Shown: one piece after another, positions 42,438 to 51,344 of the stretch
Position numbering within the stretch: position 1 is the first letter of the stretch
Layout: every line of letters begins with the position of its first letter
NCBI RefSeq assembly: GCF_900142575.1
Contig: NZ_FRBI01000012.1
Span: 62,001 to 126,000 of the forward strand
Reading direction: 5' to 3'
Source: Actinacidiphila paucisporea
Lineage (GTDB): Bacteria; Actinomycetota; Actinomycetes; Streptomycetales; Streptomycetaceae
DNA length: 64,000 nucleotides
Made by a program: the position numbers and the translations under genes
Notes under the pieces: model-generated
Told to the model about the DNA's origin: nothing
Seen by the model: only the letters and a program-made list of their open reading frames with translations
The model's database searches: none

Positions 42438-43199
42438 ATGAGCGACGACCTCCGCAACCTCGTCCTTGGCCTGGCCGCTGCCGCCGTCTGCGTGGCGCTC
42501 GGCTGGTTCGCCCGCGGCTACCTGTGGCAGCGCAGGCTGCACCGCAAGCAGCGCTTCTTCGGGCTCCCCAAGGACTCCGAGTGCCTGCTGGTGGTGCCGC
42601 GCGACCCGGGGTCGCGGGGCTGGAGCGTGGCGCGGCACGACGCCTTCGCCCTGCTCGAACTGGCCGCGGTGATCGGCGACTGCGGGGCGCACTCGGAGGT
42701 GCTCGCGCACGACACGGCCTGGCAGGGCTTCGGTGCGCGCACCGAGTTCTGCATCGGCGGGCCCGCGGAGAACCTGCGGCTCGCGGCCCATCTGCGCTCC
42801 ATGCTGCCGGGCGTCGAGATCAACGTCGATCCGGCGCCCGGTCCCGAGCAGGGCGCGATAACCGTCGGCGGCGAGACCTACCGGCTGGAGAAGGGCGCTG
42901 TCGAGCACGTCCTGCTGGCCCGGCTGGCGTCGGCCGGCGACACCGGCAACGACCGCCCGGTCTTCCTGTCGTCGGGCCAGCGCGGTATCGCCAACCAGGC
43001 CGCCGTCAGGTACCTGGCCAGGCACCACGTGCGGCTGGCCCGCAAGCACGGGGTGGACGCGACCTTCTGCCTGCTGCTGCGGGTGGTGAACTCCCAGGCG
43101 TACGGCTCCGACGTGGTGGAGCTGGTGGCCGACGTGACCAAGCCGGCCGTCGGGACGTCCAGGAAGTTCAGTCAGCGAGACCGATCACCAGCCACATGA
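42438..43199 (+). CDS. Conserved hypothetical protein with one N-terminal membrane helix
   Basis: 253 residues. One helix (LVLGLAAAAVCVALGWFARGY) anchors a soluble domain with FFGLPKDSECLLVVPRDPGS, GARTEFCIGGPAENLRLAAHLRSMLPGV and FLSSGQRGIANQAAVRYLARHH. These are conserved-looking, but I cannot name the family. The C-terminus is basic. The final 32 bp overlap the convergent ZIP gene. Orientation of the domain relative to the membrane is uncertain. Confidence 0.65.
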   Translation: MSDDLRNLVLGLAAAAVCVALGWFARGYLWQRRLHRKQRFFGLPKDSECLLVVPRDPGSRGWSVARHDAFALLELAAVIGDCGAHSEVLAHDTAWQGFGARTEFCIGGPAENLRLAAHLRSMLPGVEINVDPAPGPEQGAITVGGETYRLEKGAVEHVLLARLASAGDTGNDRPVFLSSGQRGIANQAAVRYLARHHVRLARKHGVDATFCLLLRVVNSQAYGSDVVELVADVTKPAVGTSRKFSQRDRSPAT

Positions 43200-43935
43200 T
43201 GCCGGTGCCGGCGACCGTGCACAGCAGCGTGGATGTGGACGGGTGCGGGCTGTGCGCCTCCGGGAGGATGTCGGAGGTCGCCAGGTAGAGCAGGAACCCG
43301 GCGAAGAAGCCCAGGTAGAGGCCGAGTGCCCCGGACGGGATGGTGAAGGCCAGCGTCACTGCCGCCCCGGCCACCGGGGCGATCGCGTCGGCGCCGAGCA
43401 GCATCTGCGCCCGGCGCCTGCCGTTCCCGTACATCCGGGTGATCGTGTACGTGTTGAAGCCGTCGGCGAAGTCGTGTGCCACGACGGCGATGGCGACCAC
43501 GATGCCGACGGTGTTGCCGGCCTGGAAGGCGGCGCCGATCGCGAAGCCGTCCATGACGCTGTGCCCGACCAGTGCGGCGGCCGCGGTGATCCCGATGCCC
43601 TTGACCGGGTCGTGCGCGTGCCCGTGGCCGTGCGCGTGCGGGGCGTACTCGCCCTCGTGGGCGCGGTGGATGGCGACCGAGCGCTCGATGATGTGCAGCG
43701 CGAGGAAGCCGGCGACGAACATCAGCAGCGCCGAGGGCACCCCGAAGACCACCCTCGGCTGGGTCTGCAGCGCCTCGGGGAGCAGATCGAATCCGACGAC
43801 GCCGAGCATCAGCCCGGCGGCGAGTCCGAGGACGAGGTGGCGGCGGTCCCCGATGCGCTGGGCGACGACTCCGCCGACGAGGGTCATCGCGAAGGCGCAC
43901 GCGGCTATCAGGACCGGCATGGATCGATGATCCAT
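43168..43935 (-). CDS. ZIP family metal transporter
   Basis: 255 residues, eight predicted helices. Metal-binding helices are GHSVMDGFAIGAAF and AHDFADGFNTYTI. A His-rich loop, HAHGHGHAHD, sits between helices 3 and 4. It should import Zn or another divalent cation. Two ATGs (43935 and 43920) lie in a perfect inverted repeat with 8-bp arms (43918-43936); neither has a Shine-Dalgarno, so the start is unsure. The 3' end overlaps the previous gene by 32 bp. Confidence 0.85.
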   Translation of the reverse strand: MDHRSMPVLIAACAFAMTLVGGVVAQRIGDRRHLVLGLAAGLMLGVVGFDLLPEALQTQPRVVFGVPSALLMFVAGFLALHIIERSVAIHRAHEGEYAPHAHGHGHAHDPVKGIGITAAAALVGHSVMDGFAIGAAFQAGNTVGIVVAIAVVAHDFADGFNTYTITRMYGNGRRRAQMLLGADAIAPVAGAAVTLAFTIPSGALGLYLGFFAGFLLYLATSDILPEAHSPHPSTSTLLCTVAGTGIMWLVIGLAD

Positions 43936-43967
43936 GACGCCGCGCGCGCCCGCGACTCAGGGTCGCC

Positions 43968-44927
43968 TTACCTGCGGGAACGGTCCGCGTCGGCGACCTG
44001 GGCGGCCACGGCCTGCGCCATCACCCGCTCGCCGGTGGCGTTGGGGTGGGCGGGCGCGGCAGGCGAGGCGGGCACCAGCGGCTCTATCCAGCGGTCCGCG
44101 GGTGCCTTGCACATGTCGTGGCCCACGGTCGGCCGGTAGGTGTCGACGTATTCGGCGCCGCCGAAGAGCGCCTCGATCCGCAGCATGGCGTTGAGCTGCT
44201 TCTCGGTGTCCCGCAGGTAGGGGAAGTCGCCGGCCGCGAAGGGCACGGCGGGGAAGCAGCCGACGCCGTCGTCGGGCAGCAGGTCGGGGTAACCGACGAC
44301 GACGACCCGGGCGTGCGGGGCCTGGCGGTGCACGGCCCGCAGCACCGCGGCGATCTTCGGCGCGGTCTTGACCACGTTGAGGGTGAGCTGGTCGAAGCCG
44401 CCCGCCCGGTAGTGGTCCTTGCAGGGGCTGCCCGCGGGGGCGGTGACGCTCAGCCCCGCGCAGGTGGCGATGATCGAGCCGAAACCGATGTCGTTGCCGC
44501 CGATCTGCACGGTGACCAGGGTGGTGTCCCGGGTGACGGCGTCCAGCTGCGGGCCGTTTGTGCCCTGTGCCTGCCACATCTGGACGGTGGTGGCGCCGCC
44601 GCAGCTGACGTCGGTGAAGCTCGCGTACCGCCCGGCGGCGGCGACCAGGGACGGGTAGTTCTCGTTCGACCTGGCGCAGTTCGCGTCGACCTGGGTCGGT
44701 ATGGCGGGGCCCGAGGTGTACGAGTCGCCGAGCGCCACGTAGTGGACGGCCTTGCCGTGCCCGTCGCCCTGGTGCCCGGCGGGGTGGGCGGCGGCCGGGG
44801 TGACGGCCGCGGCGGTCAGCGCGAGGGCTCCGCCGAGCGCCGCCGCCCCCAGCCCCACCGCCCTGCGGCGCACCCCCGCGCCCCGTACCCCGCTCCTGCT
44901 GCTGCCCATGCCAAACCTGGCGGCCAT
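43968..44927 (-). CDS. Secreted SGNH/GDSL hydrolase (lipase/esterase)
   Basis: 319 residues. The signal peptide begins with twin arginines (GVRRRAVGLGAAALGGALAL, cut near AAAHP), suggesting Tat export. Catalytic blocks: GDSYTSG (nucleophile about Ser69), the glycine block SCGGATT, QIGGND (oxyanion Asn), and the C-terminal HPNATGE histidine. Cys pairs (CARSNENY/SCGG and others) would form disulfides, as in Streptomyces lipases. The ribosome site GGGGAGG is strong. Substrate class is ester or phospholipid; specifics unknown. Confidence 0.9.
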   Translation of the reverse strand: MAARFGMGSSRSGVRGAGVRRRAVGLGAAALGGALALTAAAVTPAAAHPAGHQGDGHGKAVHYVALGDSYTSGPAIPTQVDANCARSNENYPSLVAAAGRYASFTDVSCGGATTVQMWQAQGTNGPQLDAVTRDTTLVTVQIGGNDIGFGSIIATCAGLSVTAPAGSPCKDHYRAGGFDQLTLNVVKTAPKIAAVLRAVHRQAPHARVVVVGYPDLLPDDGVGCFPAVPFAAGDFPYLRDTEKQLNAMLRIEALFGGAEYVDTYRPTVGHDMCKAPADRWIEPLVPASPAAPAHPNATGERVMAQAVAAQVADADRSRR

Positions 44928-44944
44928 GTGGCCCCTCCCCTGCG

Positions 44945-44991
44945 TCGACGCTGACGTCGATCAGGCTCGGGGCCGTGGGGAGCGGTGTCAA
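44945..44991 (-). promoter_or_regulatory. Possible promoter and inverted repeat for the SGNH hydrolase
   Basis: On the minus strand TTGACA (44991-44986) is followed after 17 nt by GAGCCT (44968-44963). The -35 is perfect, the -10 poor. Just downstream TCGACG-CTGA-CGTCGA (44945-44960) forms a 6-bp inverted repeat near the predicted transcription start. Confidence 0.35.
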
Positions 44992-45083
44992 TGGGCCGGA
45001 CGCCGCAAAGTTACCCGGGCGTCACTTCTCGTTCGAGCGGGGCGTACGAAGGGGCGTGCGCAGGGCTGGCCTCCGCGGGGCGG

Positions 45084-46952
45084 TCAGGTGGCGACGAGCT
45101 TGCGGGCGGCGGCCGCGATCGCGGACGCGTCGATGCCCGCCGCGTCCAGTTGCTCGGCGGGCGTCGCGGAGCCCGGCATGGTGTGGACGGCGAGCCGGGT
45201 GTGCAGCGGGGTGGGGTGGCCGTTGCCGAAGGACCCCATGACCGCGTCGGCGAGGCCGCCCTCGGGGTGGTGGTCCTCGGCGATCACGAAGCGGCCGGTG
45301 TCCGCGGCAGCGGTCCGCAGCGTCTGCGTGTCGACCGGCTTGACCGAGTAGAGGTCGATCACCCGGGCCCTGATGCCGTCGGCGACCAGCTGGTCGGCGG
45401 CGGCCAGCGCCTCGTGGACGGTGACGCCGGCGCCGATCAGGGTGACCTGGTCGTCGGGGTGCGAGCGCAGCACCTTGCTGCCGCCGACCGGGAAGGCGTC
45501 GCCGGGCCCGTAGATGACCGGGCTGTCACCGCGGGTGGCCCGCAGGTAGGTGATGCCGGGCTGGTCCGCCATCGCGGTGACCAGCTGGACGGTCTGGTTG
45601 GCGTCGCAGGGGTAGAGCACGGTGGTGGCGTGGATGGCCCGCATCATCGCCAGGTCCTCCAGCGCCATCTGGGACGGCCCGTCCTCGCCGATCGAGACGC
45701 CCGCGTGGGTGCCGACCACGTTGATCGCCGAGCGGCTGATCGCGGCCATCCGCAGGAAGTCGTGGGCCCGGGTCAGGAAGGCCGCGAAGGTGGACGCGTA
45801 GGCGGTCCAGCCGCGCACCCCGACCCCGACGGCGGTGGCGATCATCTGCTGCTCGGCGATGTAGCACTCGATGTAGCGCTCGGGGTGGTCGGCGGAGAAG
45901 AGCTGGGCCTTGGTGGAGTCGCCGACCTCGCCGTCCAGGACCACGACGTCGTCGTGCAGCGAGCCGAGCGCGGCGAGCGTCTCGCCGAAGGCGGTACGGG
46001 TGGCCACCGGGTCTCCGCCGGTTTCGTAGCGCGGCAGCGCGGTGTGCGGGTCGCCGCCACCGCGGGCGGGCGGCTCGACGTCGGGCGGTGACTGGACGTG
46101 CACCCGCAGGTCGCGCACCCCGCCGAGTTCGCGGATGGCGGCGTCCGGGTCGGACAGCGGCTTGCCGTGCTTGCCCTCGCGGTCCTCGACCTCGCTGGCG
46201 CCACGGCCCTTGCGCGTACGGGCGATGATCGCGGTGGGGGCGCCGCGGGTGGTGGCGGCGGTGGTCATGGCCTCGTCGATGGCCGCGATGTCGTGGCCGT
46301 CGATCTCCACGGTGTGCCAGCCGAAGGCACGGATCCTGCGCGCGTAGGCGTCCAGGTCCCAACCGTGCCGGGTGGGGCCGCGCTGGCCGAGCCGGTTGAC
46401 GTCGATGATCACCGTGAGGTGGTCGAGGCCCTCGATGCCGGCGTGCTCGAAGGCCTCCCACACCGAGCCCTCGGCCATCTCGCTGTCCCCGCAGATCACC
46501 CAGGTGCGGTACGGCAGGTGGTCCAGCCGGCTGCCGGCGAGGGCGACACCGACGCCGACGGGCAGGCCCTGGCCGAGCGACCCGGTGGCCACGTCGACCC
46601 ACGGCAGCCGGGGCGTGGGGTGGCCCTCCATGCGGCTGCCCAACTTGCGGAAGGTGAGCAGCTCCTCGTCGCTGATGGCGCCGGCCGCCTTGTAGGCGGA
46701 GTAGAGCAGCGGGGAGGCGTGGCCCTTGGAGAGGATCAGGTGGTCGTTGCCGGGGTGGTCGGGCCGGTCGAAGTCGTAGTGCAGGTGCCGGGCGAGCAGC
46801 ACGGCCATCAGGTCGGCGGCGGACATCGACGAGGTGGGATGCCCGGAGCCGGCCGCCGCGGCCGCCCGCACGGAGTCCACCCGCAGTTGCTGGCCCAGCT
46901 CGACGATGTCGGTGTCGCTCATGGCCGAGGCGTGGGTGATCGTGTCTTTCAT
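45084..46952 (-). CDS. tkt: Transketolase, short form
   Basis: 622 residues. Thiamine diphosphate site GDSEMAEGSVWEAFEHAGI plus the downstream Asn, GHPTSSMSAADLMA at the N-terminus, the activating Glu in ECYIAEQQMIATAVG, and PSQMALEDLAMMRAI. The length and spacing resemble the ~620-residue animal-type transketolases rather than the ~670-700-residue bacterial TktA, so it is probably a second, accessory enzyme. ATG at 46952 has AGGAAAGAG upstream; the frame continues to 47051 without support. It stands alone on the minus strand after the gluD terminator. Confidence 0.88.
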   Translation of the reverse strand: MKDTITHASAMSDTDIVELGQQLRVDSVRAAAAAGSGHPTSSMSAADLMAVLLARHLHYDFDRPDHPGNDHLILSKGHASPLLYSAYKAAGAISDEELLTFRKLGSRMEGHPTPRLPWVDVATGSLGQGLPVGVGVALAGSRLDHLPYRTWVICGDSEMAEGSVWEAFEHAGIEGLDHLTVIIDVNRLGQRGPTRHGWDLDAYARRIRAFGWHTVEIDGHDIAAIDEAMTTAATTRGAPTAIIARTRKGRGASEVEDREGKHGKPLSDPDAAIRELGGVRDLRVHVQSPPDVEPPARGGGDPHTALPRYETGGDPVATRTAFGETLAALGSLHDDVVVLDGEVGDSTKAQLFSADHPERYIECYIAEQQMIATAVGVGVRGWTAYASTFAAFLTRAHDFLRMAAISRSAINVVGTHAGVSIGEDGPSQMALEDLAMMRAIHATTVLYPCDANQTVQLVTAMADQPGITYLRATRGDSPVIYGPGDAFPVGGSKVLRSHPDDQVTLIGAGVTVHEALAAADQLVADGIRARVIDLYSVKPVDTQTLRTAAADTGRFVIAEDHHPEGGLADAVMGSFGNGHPTPLHTRLAVHTMPGSATPAEQLDAAGIDASAIAAAARKLVAT

Positions 46953-47052
46953 GGCGCCGTCTCTTTCCTCGCGGGGTCGGATCCGTCCCACCGGAGCGGG
47001 TGCCCGACCCCGCGCGGGACAAACCGGGATCACGCCCCACCGGTCGCACACC

Positions 47053-47077
47053 GCCGGCTTACCCCCGGTAAGCCGGC
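47053..47077 (-). terminator. Terminator of the glu transporter operon
   Basis: GCCGGCTTACC, a CCC loop and the exact complement give an 11-bp perfect stem 17 nt after the gluD stop. No U-tract. Confidence 0.75.
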
Positions 47078-47094
47078 ATCGGGACAGGCGGGAC

Positions 47095-47937
47095 TCAGAT
47101 CTCCTCGGGCAGCGCCGTCGTCACCGTGACGCCCTTGGCCTTGGGACTGCGCCGCTCGTGCCTGGCGATCCGGTTGGCGGACCAGGACAGCAGCACGCAC
47201 ATGCCGATGTAGACGGGGGCGATCACCATCACCACCGGGATGAAGGGCAGGTCGTAGTCCAGGTTGGTGGCGATCAGCTTCCCCGAGTAGAGGAACTCCT
47301 GGTAAGTGATGAGGTAGCCCAGCGAGGTGTCCTTCAGCGCCACCACCAGCTGGCTGATGATCGCCGGCAGCATCGCCCTGGCCGCCTGCGGCACCAGCAC
47401 GTACGGCATCACCTGGGTCTTGCGCATCCCGAGCGCGTAGGCGGCCTCCCGCTGGCCGCGCGGCACCGCGTTCACCCCGGCGCGGAAGACCTCGGCGAGC
47501 ACCGAGCCGTTGTAGAGGGTCAGACCGATGATCAGCGCGAGCATCGGGTCGAGCTTGAGCGCGATGAAGATGAAGAAGATCATCACCAGCAGCGGCATCG
47601 CCCGGAAGAACTCCACCACCAGCGTGCTCGTCCAGCGCACCACCCGGTGGTCCGAGAGCCGCCCGGCGGCGAAGACCACCCCGAAGACCAGCGAGGCGAG
47701 CGCGGCCCAGCCGAAGGCCTTGAGGGTGTTGGCGAGGCCGGTCAGCAGCAGCCGCTGGATGCCCTGGTAGGTGAAGGGGCGCCATTTCACGGCCGAGAAC
47801 TGCCCGGTGTCCACCAGCTTGTAGACGACGAAGCCGACCAGCGCGACGAGCACCGCGGTGGTGATCCAGGCGTACAGCCGGTGCCTGGCCAGCGCCTTGG
47901 GGCCGGGGATGTCGTAGAGGGCGCTGCCCGCGGTCAC
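47095..47937 (-). CDS. gluD: Amino-acid (glutamate-type) ABC permease
   Basis: 280 residues, HisM family. A long N-terminal extension precedes the conserved IQRLLLTGLANTLKAFGWAAL. The EAA loop REAAYALGMRKTQVMPYVLVPQA contacts the ATPase. About five or six helices. GTG start overlaps the gluC stop by 4 nt (GTGA). The C-terminus is basic. Substrate is inferred from the set order (ATPase, binding protein, two permeases), the gluABCD layout of actinobacteria. Confidence 0.87.
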   Translation of the reverse strand: MTAGSALYDIPGPKALARHRLYAWITTAVLVALVGFVVYKLVDTGQFSAVKWRPFTYQGIQRLLLTGLANTLKAFGWAALASLVFGVVFAAGRLSDHRVVRWTSTLVVEFFRAMPLLVMIFFIFIALKLDPMLALIIGLTLYNGSVLAEVFRAGVNAVPRGQREAAYALGMRKTQVMPYVLVPQAARAMLPAIISQLVVALKDTSLGYLITYQEFLYSGKLIATNLDYDLPFIPVVMVIAPVYIGMCVLLSWSANRIARHERRSPKAKGVTVTTALPEEI

Positions 47938-48578
47938 CGGGCCACCCCCAGCTTCCTCTCCAGCAGGCCGAAGACGCCGGCCAGGGTGAGCGTGACGATG
48001 AGGTAGCCGACCGCGATCCACACGAAGGTCCACACGATCCCGTAGCCGCGTTCGTTGAGCGGCTTGTAGGTGCCGAGCAGTTCGGTGACCGAGAAGGAGC
48101 CGGCGATCGCGGAGTTCTTGGCCAGCGCGATCAGGGTGGAGCCGATCGGCGGGATCACCGAGCGGGCCGCCTGCGGCAGCACCACCAGCGACAGCGTCTG
48201 GGTGAAGGTCATCCCGAGGCTGCGGGCCGCCTCCCCCTGGCCGAGCGGCACGGTGTTGATGCCGGCCCGCACCGCCTCGCAGATGAAGGCCGAGGTGTAC
48301 GCGCCGAGGGCCAGCACCGCGAAGACCATGAAGGGCAGCACGACGCCGAACCGCGGCAGGCCGAGCAGCACCGCGAAGAACAGCAGGGTCAGCGGGGTGT
48401 TGCGGAGCACCGTCACCCACGCGGTGCCGAACACCCGCAGCGCCTTCACCGGTGAGACCCGGAAGCCGGCGATCAGCACCCCGACGGCCAGTGCGAGGGC
48501 GCCGGCCAGCAGGGTGAGCTGGACGGTGCCCCACAGGCCCTTTCCGTAGAGCGAGAAGTTGTCGGTCAGCACGTTCAC
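47934..48578 (-). CDS. gluC: Amino-acid (glutamate-type) ABC permease
   Basis: 214 residues, HisQ family with five helices. The EAA loop is GEAARSLGMTFTQTLSLVVLPQA. It lies 19 nt after gluB and overlaps gluD. A GTG start at 48578 is preceded by GAGGGAGCGAC. It forms the heterodimeric channel with GluD. Confidence 0.87.
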   Translation of the reverse strand: MNVLTDNFSLYGKGLWGTVQLTLLAGALALAVGVLIAGFRVSPVKALRVFGTAWVTVLRNTPLTLLFFAVLLGLPRFGVVLPFMVFAVLALGAYTSAFICEAVRAGINTVPLGQGEAARSLGMTFTQTLSLVVLPQAARSVIPPIGSTLIALAKNSAIAGSFSVTELLGTYKPLNERGYGIVWTFVWIAVGYLIVTLTLAGVFGLLERKLGVAR

Positions 48579-48597
48579 GCGTCGCTCCCTCGTCCCC

Positions 48598-49521
48598 TCA
48601 GTAGCGGTCGACCGGCGGCGGGGTGGGCGCGGGCACCCCTGACAGGCCGAGGGTGGCGTCGTAGGCCCGCTTCCAGTCGCCGTTGCGCTCGTGCGCGACG
48701 ATGGCGTCGTCCAGCGCGAGCCGCAGCGCGGTGTCCCCCTTGGACAGGCCGATGCCGTAGGGCTCCTTGGAGAACGGCCTGCCGACCACCTTCATCTCCT
48801 TGGGGGCCTTGGCGGCGTAGCCCAGCAGGATCGAGTCGTCGGTGGTGACCGCGTCGACCTGGTAGGTGAGCAGGTTGTCCACGCACACCGAGTAGGTGTC
48901 GTAGGTGACCGGTGTCGCGTCGGGGTAGTCGGCCTCGATGCGCTGGATGGAACTGGAACCCGCGGCCGAGCAGACCTTCTTGCCCTTCAGGTCGCGCGGC
49001 CCGTTGATGTCGTGCTCGTCGGTGCGCACCAGCAGGCCCTGGCCGGCCAGGTAGTACGGCCCGGCGAAGCCCACCTGGCGTTTGCGCAGCGCGTTGATGG
49101 TGTAGGTGCCGACGTAGAAGTCGACCTGCCCGTTGCCCAGCGCCGTCTCCCGGTTGGCCGAGGCGATGGCCTTGAAGGTGATGCGGTCGGCCGGGAAGCC
49201 GAGCGAGGCGGCCGCCATCCTGGCGATCTCGATGTCGAAACCGGAGTACGCCCCCGTGGCGGGGTCGCGCTCGCCGAGGTAGGGCTGGTCGTCCTTGACG
49301 CCGACGACGAGCCGGCCGCGGCGGTGGGCGCGGGTCCAGGTGGGCGAGGCGGGCAGCGAGAAGGCGGTGTCGACGTGGTAGGCGGGCAGGTCGCCGGCCC
49401 GCGGCCCCTTGGCCGGCGGGCTGCCCTGCCGGCCGCAGCCGCCGGTCAGCGCCAGCACGAGGGCGGCCAGCACCGGCAGGAGGGCGGCGGCGAGCCGGGG
49501 ACCGCGCTGCGTCGAGGTCAC
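48598..49521 (-). CDS. gluB: Glutamate-type ABC transporter substrate-binding lipoprotein
   Basis: 307 residues. Signal peptide with lipobox LTGGC (Cys29), then the SBP_bac_3 fold: GRLVVGVKDDQPYLGERDP, FDIEIARMAAASLGF, DFYVGTYTINALRKRQVGFAGPYY and KEPYGIGLSKGD. It binds an acidic amino acid outside the membrane. The start is 10 nt after gluA. Typical length. Confidence 0.88.
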   Translation of the reverse strand: MTSTQRGPRLAAALLPVLAALVLALTGGCGRQGSPPAKGPRAGDLPAYHVDTAFSLPASPTWTRAHRRGRLVVGVKDDQPYLGERDPATGAYSGFDIEIARMAAASLGFPADRITFKAIASANRETALGNGQVDFYVGTYTINALRKRQVGFAGPYYLAGQGLLVRTDEHDINGPRDLKGKKVCSAAGSSSIQRIEADYPDATPVTYDTYSVCVDNLLTYQVDAVTTDDSILLGYAAKAPKEMKVVGRPFSKEPYGIGLSKGDTALRLALDDAIVAHERNGDWKRAYDATLGLSGVPAPTPPPVDRY

Positions 49522-49531
49522 GGGCGGCCGT

Positions 49532-50275
49532 TCAGTGGTGGAGGATCTTGGACAGGAAGTCGCGGGCCCGGTCGGTCCGCGGGTCGGTGAAGAAGTCCTC
49601 CGGCACCCGGTCCTCGATGATCTCCCCGTCGGCCATGAAGACCACCCGGTCCGCGGCGGACCGGGCGAAGCCCATCTCGTGGGTGACCACGACCATCGTC
49701 ATGCCCTCCTCGGCGAGCTGCTGCATCACTTCGAGCACCTCGTTGATCATCTCGGGGTCGAGGGCGGAGGTCGGCTCGTCGAAGAGCATCGCCTTGGGGT
49801 CCATGGCCAGCGCGCGGGCGATCGCGACCCGCTGCTGCTGGCCGCCGGACAGCTGGGCGGGCAGCTTGTCCGCCTGCGCCGTCAGACCGACCCGGTCGAG
49901 CAGTTCGCGGGCCTTGCGCTCGGCCTCGGCCTTCCCGTGGCGGCGGACCTTGAGCGGCGCCAGCATCACGTTGTCCAGCACGGTGCGGTGGGCGAAGAGG
50001 TTGAAGGACTGGAAGACCATGCCGACGTCCGCCCGCAGCTTCGCCAGGGCCCGGCCCTCGGCGGGCAGCGGCTGCCCGTCCACGGTGATGGTGCCGGACT
50101 CCACCGGCTCCAGCCGGTTGATCGCCCTGCACAGGGTGGACTTCCCCGAGCCCGACGGGCCGATGACCACCACGACCTCGCCGCGGCCGACGGTCAGCTC
50201 GATGTCCTTGAGCACGTGGAGCCGCCCGAAGTGCTTGTTCACACCGCGCAGGACGATCAGCGGCTCCTCCGGCAT
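49532..50275 (-). CDS. gluA: Amino-acid ABC transporter ATP-binding protein
   Basis: 247 residues. Walker [11 protein letters not shown]-loop MVFQSFNLF, signature LSGGQQQR, Walker [14 protein letters not shown] and H-loop VVTHEMGFA are complete, as in GlnQ/HisP. It powers the GluC-GluD channel. The start is 10 nt after the TfoX-like gene on the same strand, which may lead the operon. No clear Shine-Dalgarno. Confidence 0.92.
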   Translation of the reverse strand: MPEEPLIVLRGVNKHFGRLHVLKDIELTVGRGEVVVVIGPSGSGKSTLCRAINRLEPVESGTITVDGQPLPAEGRALAKLRADVGMVFQSFNLFAHRTVLDNVMLAPLKVRRHGKAEAERKARELLDRVGLTAQADKLPAQLSGGQQQRVAIARALAMDPKAMLFDEPTSALDPEMINEVLEVMQQLAEEGMTMVVVTHEMGFARSAADRVVFMADGEIIEDRVPEDFFTDPRTDRARDFLSKILHH

Positions 50276-50285
50276 GCGGCGGCGG

Positions 50286-50537
50286 TCAGCCGAGCACGCG
50301 GTGGACGAGCGTGTCGCGTTCGGTCTGCGGGATCGCCGTCCACCGCATGCCGCGCAGGGCGCCTTCCAGCGCCAGCAGGGTGTGGGTGCAGGCGTCGTCC
50401 GGCAGGTCGGGGCGGATCTTCTCGAAGGCCCTGCCCGATCCCAGCCGGCGCAGTTCGCCGGCGTCGTCGACGCCCGCGCGGCGCAGGCGGTCGGCGAGCA
50501 CCGCCCCGATGTTCGGCAGCTGCTGTAGGGAGTCCAC
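50286..50537 (-). CDS. TfoX C-terminal domain-like protein
   Basis: 83 residues. [31 protein letters not shown] is the helix-hairpin-helix-like TfoX_C motif, and the C-terminal helices include [16 protein letters not shown]. Proteobacterial TfoX activates competence, but the stand-alone C-terminal domain has no known role. GTG at 50537 has GGAGG 7 nt upstream; the frame continues to 50573. It may be co-transcribed with gluABCD. Confidence 0.75.
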   Translation of the reverse strand: MDSLQQLPNIGAVLADRLRRAGVDDAGELRRLGSGRAFEKIRPDLPDDACTHTLLALEGALRGMRWTAIPQTERDTLVHRVLG

Positions 50538-50620
50538 GTGGTGCCTCCGGTGCCAGGCTGATGGGAGAGTCATGGGGAACGTCTGCCGCCATCATGCACA
50601 TATGCCGCACCCCAGCCGGC

Positions 50621-50663
50621 GACCAGGGCGTTGACACGCCCTGGTCGTACCCCAGCGTGGGGT
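50621..50663. other. Two adjacent hairpins in the 306-bp spacer 50538-50843
   Basis: GACCAGGGCG and its exact complement flank a TTGACA loop (50621-50646, 10-bp stem). Directly after, ACCCC-AGCGT-GGGGT (50649-50663) forms a second hairpin. The left gene (TfoX-like) starts 84 nt away and the right gene ends 180 nt away, both on the minus strand. It could be a terminator or an operator. The rest of the spacer is a dispersed-repeat-like GC-rich tract with no gene. Confidence 0.5.
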
Positions 50664-50843
50664 GCGCACCACCGGTTCGGGTGACCCGCCCGGCGGGGCG
50701 CGGCCCTCTTCCCTCCGGGGTGCCCGGACCCGTGTGCTCCGGGATCTTCCGCCGGCGGGGGGGTTGCCCGCGCAGTTCCCCGCGCCCCCTCTTCCTCCGC
50801 GGACGGCCTCGTTCCTCGGCCGGCCACTACGACAGCTCGGGCG

Positions 50844-51290
50844 TCAGTCCTCTGATGTCTCGGCCAGGGCCTGGGACAGTTCCGGGCTGCCGTTCTCGGC
50901 CCAGGTGTGGCCCAGTTCGACGGTGTCGATCTCGCGGCCGGTCGCGAGGCGCACTATCGGGCGGCCGTTGGGCCACACGTCCCAGCGTGCGCCGGGGACC
51001 GTGCGGACGATGACCGTGCCCAGGTAGAGGCCCGCGCCGTTGCCGAGCCGGTCGAGTGCCTGCTCCTCCTCGTCGCGCCAGTTGGGCACGAGCTGGTCCA
51101 GCGCGCTCAACGAGGCGGCGGTGTCGTCCAGTTCCACCCCGTCGTCAGCCGCCCTGGCCCGCAGCAGCGGGCATTCGCCCAGCAGCTCGGCCAGCATCGC
51201 GGGGTCCGGCGGGTCCGGGCTGCCGAAGACGGCGAAGCCGCTGGGCATGGCACGCCGCTTGCGCCACCGGCTGATGAGGGGGATGTCCAT
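50844..51290 (-). CDS. Conserved Streptomyces hypothetical (possibly DUF6278)
   Basis: 148 residues, no catalytic motif. It begins MDIPLISRWRKRR, has an acidic helical middle (DPAMLAELLGECPLLRARA, LDQLVPNWRDEEEQAL) and a beta-rich end (GAGLYLGTVIVRTVPGARWDVWPNGRPIVRLATGRE) that mentions a substrate-free scaffold. I think it matches DUF6278 but cannot check. The ATG at 51290 has only a close GAGGG. It lies 54 nt after the exonuclease III gene. Confidence 0.6.
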   Translation of the reverse strand: MDIPLISRWRKRRAMPSGFAVFGSPDPPDPAMLAELLGECPLLRARAADDGVELDDTAASLSALDQLVPNWRDEEEQALDRLGNGAGLYLGTVIVRTVPGARWDVWPNGRPIVRLATGREIDTVELGHTWAENGSPELSQALAETSED

Positions 51291-51344
51291 GCCCTCAGCC
51301 TGGCAGCGCATCCACCGCACCGATACCAGGCGCGCGGCCGGATG

